NCBI GenBank assembly: GCA_021820785.1
Contig: JAKADE010000077.1
Span: 1-9,675, forward strand
Direction of reading: 5' to 3'
DNA length: 9,675 nt
From: Pseudomonadota bacterium
GTDB lineage: Bacteria > Pseudomonadota > Gammaproteobacteria > Steroidobacterales > Steroidobacteraceae
The position numbers and the translations under genes were made by a program. Numbering within the stretch: position 1 is the stretch's first letter; each line of letters starts with the position of its first letter. Below are positions 6,832 to 9,675 of the stretch, in pieces. A model generated the notes under the pieces. It was not told the origin of the DNA, did not search any database, and worked only from the letters and a program-made list of their open reading frames with translations.

Positions 6832-7461
6832 TCAGACCTGCAGCAGCAGCCGGACGGCCTGGACGGTTGCGTCGCGCGTCTCGCCGCGCGGCGATCCGTC
6901 GTGCAGGCATAGTGTCGCAGCCTCGCCGCGTGCCCGTTGCTCGACGATGTGGCGGCGCATCGATGTGGCGAGCTGTGCGGCGGGGCGGGTGAGCCAGTCC
7001 TCGAACAGCCCCGTCCATCCGACGTGAGAGCGTCCGAGTTGTCGCAGTGCGCTCAGCCGGCGATCGCCAGGCCTTACGCCGTACGGAAGACGCAGTGGGA
7101 TCGAGTCCGGGGGTCGCAGGTCGGCCGTCCGATATGCGGCCCGGATGAGCCGATCCGTCCGGTGGATTTCATCGATCAGCGCATCGATGCTGAGGGCGCC
7201 GGCCGGTGCGTGCGAGAACGTGTGATTCCCGAGAGTGTGGCCCTCGTGGAGCATGCGGACCGCCACGGCCAGGTCGGTCCGCAGATGGCACCCCAGGGCA
7301 AAGAATGTCGCGGGGCAGCGGGCGGTGGCGAGTGCATCGAGCAACGCTCGGGTCGAGGGACCCGGGCCGTCGTCGAACGTCAATTGCATGGCGAGCGGAT
7401 GGATAGGACATGGGCGGTCGGCTTGGACCGGAAGACGCGCAGCGGTGCGGGTATCGTGCAT
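6832..7461 (-). CDS. Polysaccharide deacetylase (CE4 / NodB homology domain)
   Basis: This 209-residue protein is essentially a bare NodB-type domain, which removes N-acetyl (or other acyl) groups from sugars by a metal-dependent mechanism. All five CE4 motifs are visible: LTFDDGPGPS at 27-36 (Asp30, metal ligand Asp31), HTLGNHTFSH at 75-84 (metal ligands His80 and His84), RLPYG at 124-128, the FEDW segment at 153-156 and LCLHDG at 184-189. There is no signal peptide or membrane anchor, so it probably acts in the cytoplasm on a small glycoside and not on cell wall. The start at 7461 is supported by AGGA at 7467-7470, 5 bases upstream. An in-frame ATG at 7467 has no such site. The frame stays open for 201 further codons upstream, but part of that is antisense to an ATPase-gene remnant, so the extension is not real. 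Deacetylation after transfer of an N-acetylhexosamine by the GT1 enzyme is a reasonable inference. Confidence 0.92.
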   Translation of the reverse strand: MHDTRTAARLPVQADRPCPIHPLAMQLTFDDGPGPSTRALLDALATARCPATFFALGCHLRTDLAVAVRMLHEGHTLGNHTFSHAPAGALSIDALIDEIHRTDRLIRAAYRTADLRPPDSIPLRLPYGVRPGDRRLSALRQLGRSHVGWTGLFEDWLTRPAAQLATSMRRHIVEQRARGEAATLCLHDGSPRGETRDATVQAVRLLLQV

Positions 7462-7464
7462 GGT

Positions 7465-7562
7465 CATCCTAAGGTGAAATGTACACTGCTCGCGTGCGGC
7501 GACGGCATCGCAGCCGAAGAAGTCTTCAGCCGACCGCTCGCCCAAGGGCTGGCACGCCGACG
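7465..7562 (+). pseudogene. 3'-end remnant of a DUF4143-type ATPase gene
   Basis: Bases 7471-7555 align without gaps to 9552-9636, the last 28 codons of the intact ATPase gene, with 64 of 85 bases identical by hand count. The translation runs KVKCTLLACGDGIAAEE... against KVKRTLLVGGDGIAVEE..., with 18 of 28 residues identical. The frame is unbroken across the aligned part, but the TGA stop of the intact gene (9639-9641) is CGA here (7558-7560), so the frame reads through to 7704. Upstream the similarity ends at about 7465, where the opposite-strand deacetylase start lies. No other part of this ATPase copy is visible to the left in the window. Confidence 0.82.
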
Positions 7563-8005
7563 GGCGAAGAGTTCCAAGCGAGCGCCACTGGGCGATGTTC
7601 CGGACTTTCTTGAGGCTCTGCGCAATGCTTTGCACCAGACGGTGTGCCCCCCCAGTGCGTCGCACGCCACCTCGTTCGACGAATCGCAACAACAGGGTGA
7701 GTGACCGCTCAGCTACCAGGCTAGCGCCCGGATAACCGATCAGGCGGTGGATAGAACTGGTTATTCGCGGCCAGAAGCATTGGTATTCCGGATGACGATG
7801 GACACCCATCGACAGCCCTGAACGCGATCCGGCGTTCAGCACCTGCTCGCGGCGGAAGAGCGTATCTATTAGATTTATAAGGTTATTCCGAAGCTCCGCG
7901 CCACGGTAGCTACGGGGATTGCTACAGCGCCTTCCAAGGCGGTCGCGCTCCTGGCGGGCGCCCTGGAACTGCGCAGCGTACTGCGAAGCGCCATGGCCGC
8001 GATGA
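7563..8005. other. Intergenic stretch with no supported gene
   Basis: I see no supported gene in this ~440-base stretch. The minus strand is open across it in the deacetylase frame, but the predicted residues are Arg/Leu/Ser-rich, match no family I know, and the frame is not needed for the deacetylase. A comparatively AT-rich patch lies at about 7862-7890 (tctattagatttataaggtt). A 6-base inverted pair ataacc/ggttat (7732-7737 and 7759-7764) is too weak to call a terminator. The stretch probably consists of decayed coding or mobile DNA. Confidence 0.5.
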
Positions 8006-8107
8006 GTTCGCAGTATGGTGCGCAGGCCAGATGGTTGAGTAAAAATACTCAATAATGTGAGCAAAAAGCAAAACCGAGTTCCGACGCCCTCAGGCCGCTA
8101 CCCTGAC
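8006..8107 (+). pseudogene. 5'-end and promoter remnant of the DUF4143-type ATPase gene
   Basis: This block matches 8385-8482, which is the promoter region and first ~15 codons of the intact ATPase gene. It has the same 29-base upstream spacing (18 of 29 identical), the same 18-base palindrome (8035-8052) and the same 4-base gap to a GTG (8057). It then reads gtgagcaaaa, followed by a block ending in ccgagttccgacg as in the intact gene. One extra base after gtgagcaaaa (agcaaaaccgag against tacaggccgag) shifts the frame, and similarity fades after about 8107. The region aligned with the intact gene's TTGCAC -35 box is GTGCGC here, so the promoter also looks damaged. Confidence 0.8.
8035..8052. 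repeat. 18-base perfect palindromic element, copy 1
   Basis: TTGAGTAAAAATACTCAA consists of 7-base arms TTGAGTA/TACTCAA around AAAA. It sits 4 bases before the GTG of the broken 5' ATPase remnant. It is identical in all 18 bases to the element before the intact gene, although the flanking sequence has diverged, which suggests it was under selection. Confidence 0.9.
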
Positions 8108-8384
8108 CACATCGAGCCGATTTCCACAGGGCGTCGCCGATTCTCGCCTGGCCTGAACGGGATGGCGGGCGAGCACAACGCGGTCGCGGCAGCCGCACGA
8201 GTATGGCGGACGCGGGTCAGGGGTCGATATTGAGCAAAGAAAGCCAATCCCGGAGAAGCCGTTTCGCCGCAGAGTGGCCGAAAAGTCAAGCAAAACATAG
8301 GCTTTCGCCTTTGCTAAACAGAGGCTTTGGCCGGGATTCTAGTCAAGGTTTCTAGCAAAGGGCTCAGTCGCGAGGATTGGGTGA
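8108..8384. other. Intergenic spacer between ATPase-gene remnant and intact copy
   Basis: No plausible gene is visible. Two overlapping minus-strand frames of 66-67 codons (8090-8298) have no clear ribosome binding site and no recognisable family. An imperfect inverted repeat joins aatcccggagaagcc (8246-8260) and ggctttggccgggatt (8323-8338). A 9-base inverted pair cctttgcta/tagcaaagg lies at 8308-8316 and 8353-8361. These could be scars of a small mobile element, but no target duplication could be identified. Confidence 0.4.
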
Positions 8385-8396
8385 GTTTGCAGTCAG

Positions 8397-8425
8397 TTGC
8401 ACCGCTCACATCATTGAGTAAAAAT
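8397..8425 (+). promoter_or_regulatory. Predicted sigma70-type promoter of the ATPase gene, overlapping the palindrome
   Basis: TTGCAC at 8397-8402 can serve as a -35 box. TAAAAA (8419-8424) or AAAAAT (8420-8425), inside the palindrome, can serve as the -10 box, giving 16- or 17-base spacing. Transcription would then start at about 8431-8434, only 2-5 bases before the GTG at 8436. The mRNA would have almost no leader, in keeping with the absence of a ribosome binding site there. Predicted from sequence only. Confidence 0.5.
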
Positions 8426-8431
8426 ACTCAA
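8414..8431. promoter_or_regulatory. 18-base palindromic operator candidate, copy 2
   Basis: TTGAGTAAAAATACTCAA is a perfect inverted repeat with 7-base arms and an AAAA centre, covering the predicted -10 region and ending 4 bases before the ATPase start. The same element precedes the broken copy at 8035-8052. Its symmetry and place fit an operator for a dimeric repressor or for self-regulation. A terminator is unlikely because the arms are AT-rich and it lies directly before a start codon. Confidence 0.65.
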
Positions 8432-8435
8432 CGAC

Positions 8436-9641
8436 GTGAGCAAAATACAGGCCGAGTTCCGACGTCCACAAGCCGCTGTGCTGGCCGAGCGGTTGGCCGA
8501 GCCGCGCCGCTTCCTGCACGTCGTCGCAGGCCCCCGCCAGGTCGGCAAGTCGACCCTGGTCCAGCAGGTCACAGATGAGCTGAGCCTGCCTGTCCGCTAC
8601 GCCAGTGCCGACGAGCCGACGCTCCGAGGTGTGGACTGGATCAGTCAGCAATGGGAGGCGGCGCGGCTCGAGGCATCGGGCGAAGCCGGTGCCGTGCTCG
8701 TGCTCGATGAGATCCAGAAGATTCCGTCCTGGTCCGAGACGGTCAAGCGGCTCTGGGACGAAGACACGCGTAAGAAGCGACCGCTCAAGGTCGTACTGCT
8801 CGGATCAGCCCCGCTGCTGATTACCCAGGGACTGACTGAGAGCCTCGCTGGCCGGTTCGAGACGCTGCGCCTACCGCACTGGTCCTACGCCGAGATGCGC
8901 GAGGCCTTCGGTTTCACGCTCGAGGAATACCTCTACTTTGGCGGATATCCCGGTGCGGCGCCGCTCATCCGGGATCCCCTCCGCTGGTCCCGCTACATCG
9001 CGGATAGTCTCATCGAGACTTCCATTGCGCGCGACGTGCTGCTGCTCACCCGTGTGGACAAGCCGGCGTTGCTGCGCCGCTTGTTCGAGCTGGCGTGCCG
9101 TTATTCCGGACAGATCCTCTCGTACACGAAGATGCTGGGACAGCTGCAGGACGTGGGTAATACGACGACGCTGGCACACTACCTCGATCTGCTGACCGGC
9201 GCGGGCATGGTCTGTGGCCTGCAGAAGTACGCCGGTGATGCGGCGCGCAGCCGCGGGTCGAGCCCGAAGCTGCAGGTGCTGAATACCGCACTGATGACTG
9301 TGACTGCCGCGGTCAGCCCGCAAGAGGCGCGATCGGATCGTGAATTTCGCGGGCGGCTCATCGAGTCAGCGGTCGGCGCGCATCTGGCAAATGCCGCGGC
9401 TGCCGGTGAGTGCGAGGTTTTCTACTGGCGCGAGCGGGGTCAGGAAGTCGACTTCGTCGCAAAGGCCCGCTCCACGCTGATCGCCATTGAAGTGAAGAGC
9501 GGCCGAGCGCCGCAGGCCCATCCCGGGACGGCGGCCTTTGCGGCGGCATTCAAGGTGAAACGTACATTGCTTGTCGGCGGCGATGGCATCGCGGTCGAGG
9601 AATTCCTGAACCGGCCCGTTGCGCATTGGCTGGCACACTGA
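8436..9641 (+). CDS. AAA-type ATPase with C-terminal DUF4143 domain
   Basis: This 401-residue protein has the layout of the widespread ATPase/DUF4143 family. The N-terminal P-loop is at 32-40 (GPRQVGKST, Walker A). The Walker B strand VLVLDEIQKI lies roughly at residues 88-97, followed by the sensor strand KVVLLGSAPLL. A central YLYFGGYPGA segment marks the domain junction, and the C-terminal region holds EVFYWRERGQEVDF and LIAIEVKSG. The VDF...IEVK pattern resembles the D/ExK core of PD-(D/E)xK nucleases, as is often noted for this family, although activity is not established. The biological role is unknown. These genes are typical of accessory regions and often occur in several copies. The GTG start is chosen because FRRPQAAVL leads directly into the ATPase domain and because the broken copy has the same palindrome-GTG layout. 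There is no ribosome binding site. It is probably not part of the upstream biosynthetic cluster. Confidence 0.92.
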   Translation: MSKIQAEFRRPQAAVLAERLAEPRRFLHVVAGPRQVGKSTLVQQVTDELSLPVRYASADEPTLRGVDWISQQWEAARLEASGEAGAVLVLDEIQKIPSWSETVKRLWDEDTRKKRPLKVVLLGSAPLLITQGLTESLAGRFETLRLPHWSYAEMREAFGFTLEEYLYFGGYPGAAPLIRDPLRWSRYIADSLIETSIARDVLLLTRVDKPALLRRLFELACRYSGQILSYTKMLGQLQDVGNTTTLAHYLDLLTGAGMVCGLQKYAGDAARSRGSSPKLQVLNTALMTVTAAVSPQEARSDREFRGRLIESAVGAHLANAAAAGECEVFYWRERGQEVDFVAKARSTLIAIEVKSGRAPQAHPGTAAFAAAFKVKRTLLVGGDGIAVEEFLNRPVAHWLAH

Positions 9642-9675
9642 CGTTGCAGGAACGAACTGGCGCGCCGACCGGCGA

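Noticed and set aside
6937..7704. 255-codon plus-strand frame over the deacetylase
   Set aside because: It is antisense to a complete CE4 gene. Only codons 7465-7562 have meaning, as an ATPase-gene remnant.
7462..8064. A 410-codon version of the deacetylase starting at 8064
   Set aside because: The extra ~200 residues match no domain I know, cross the antisense of an ATPase remnant and its duplicated 5' end, and the ATG at 7461 has its own AGGA.
8090..8298. Two overlapping 66-67-codon minus-strand frames as small genes
   Set aside because: Neither has a ribosome binding site or a recognisable family, and they run over the broken ATPase start. A protein search could overturn this.

Overview
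This GC-rich window looks like accessory DNA from a proteobacterium. I lean towards a gammaproteobacterium (xanthomonad- or Steroidobacter-like) from the codon use and gene types, but nothing here fixes the taxon. No rRNA, tRNA, CRISPR array or intact insertion sequence was seen.

Positions 1 to about 7461 hold part of a tailoring-enzyme cluster that looks like specialised-metabolite or glycoconjugate biosynthesis. Five tightly packed plus-strand genes come first: the 3' end of a gene that may encode an APH-fold kinase, a short radical SAM enzyme with a cysteine-rich tail, an asparagine-synthetase-like ligase that has lost the catalytic part of its glutaminase domain, a complete AsnB-type amidotransferase with Cys2, and a GT1 (MGT/UGT-type) glycosyltransferase. 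Three of the junctions are 1- or 4-base stop/start overlaps, which indicates one translationally coupled operon. Three genes on alternating strands follow with no spacer: a CmcI/rhamnosyl-O-methyltransferase-family protein (minus), an APH-fold kinase (plus) and a CE4/NodB-type polysaccharide deacetylase (minus). No NRPS, PKS, terpene or recognisable precursor-peptide gene is visible. The scaffold is therefore imported, made outside the window, or assembled by amide ligation and glycosylation. A plausible logic (inference) is that the two AsnB-type enzymes make amide bonds, the radical SAM enzyme does difficult chemistry, the glycosyltransferase adds an N-acetylated sugar, the deacetylase unmasks its amine, and the kinase phosphorylates the product for activation or self-protection.

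Positions 7465 to 8435 are a decayed border. It contains a 3'-end remnant of a DUF4143-type ATPase gene, whose stop codon has become CGA, and then a 5'-end remnant of another copy that carries a frameshift. The intact ATPase gene (8436-9641) follows. The 5' remnant and the intact gene are each preceded, 4 bases before the GTG start, by the same perfect 18-base palindrome. That element overlaps a likely promoter and is a good candidate for an autoregulatory operator on a leaderless or nearly leaderless transcript. The 3' remnant touches the start of the deacetylase gene, so it may mark where the cluster joined this locus.
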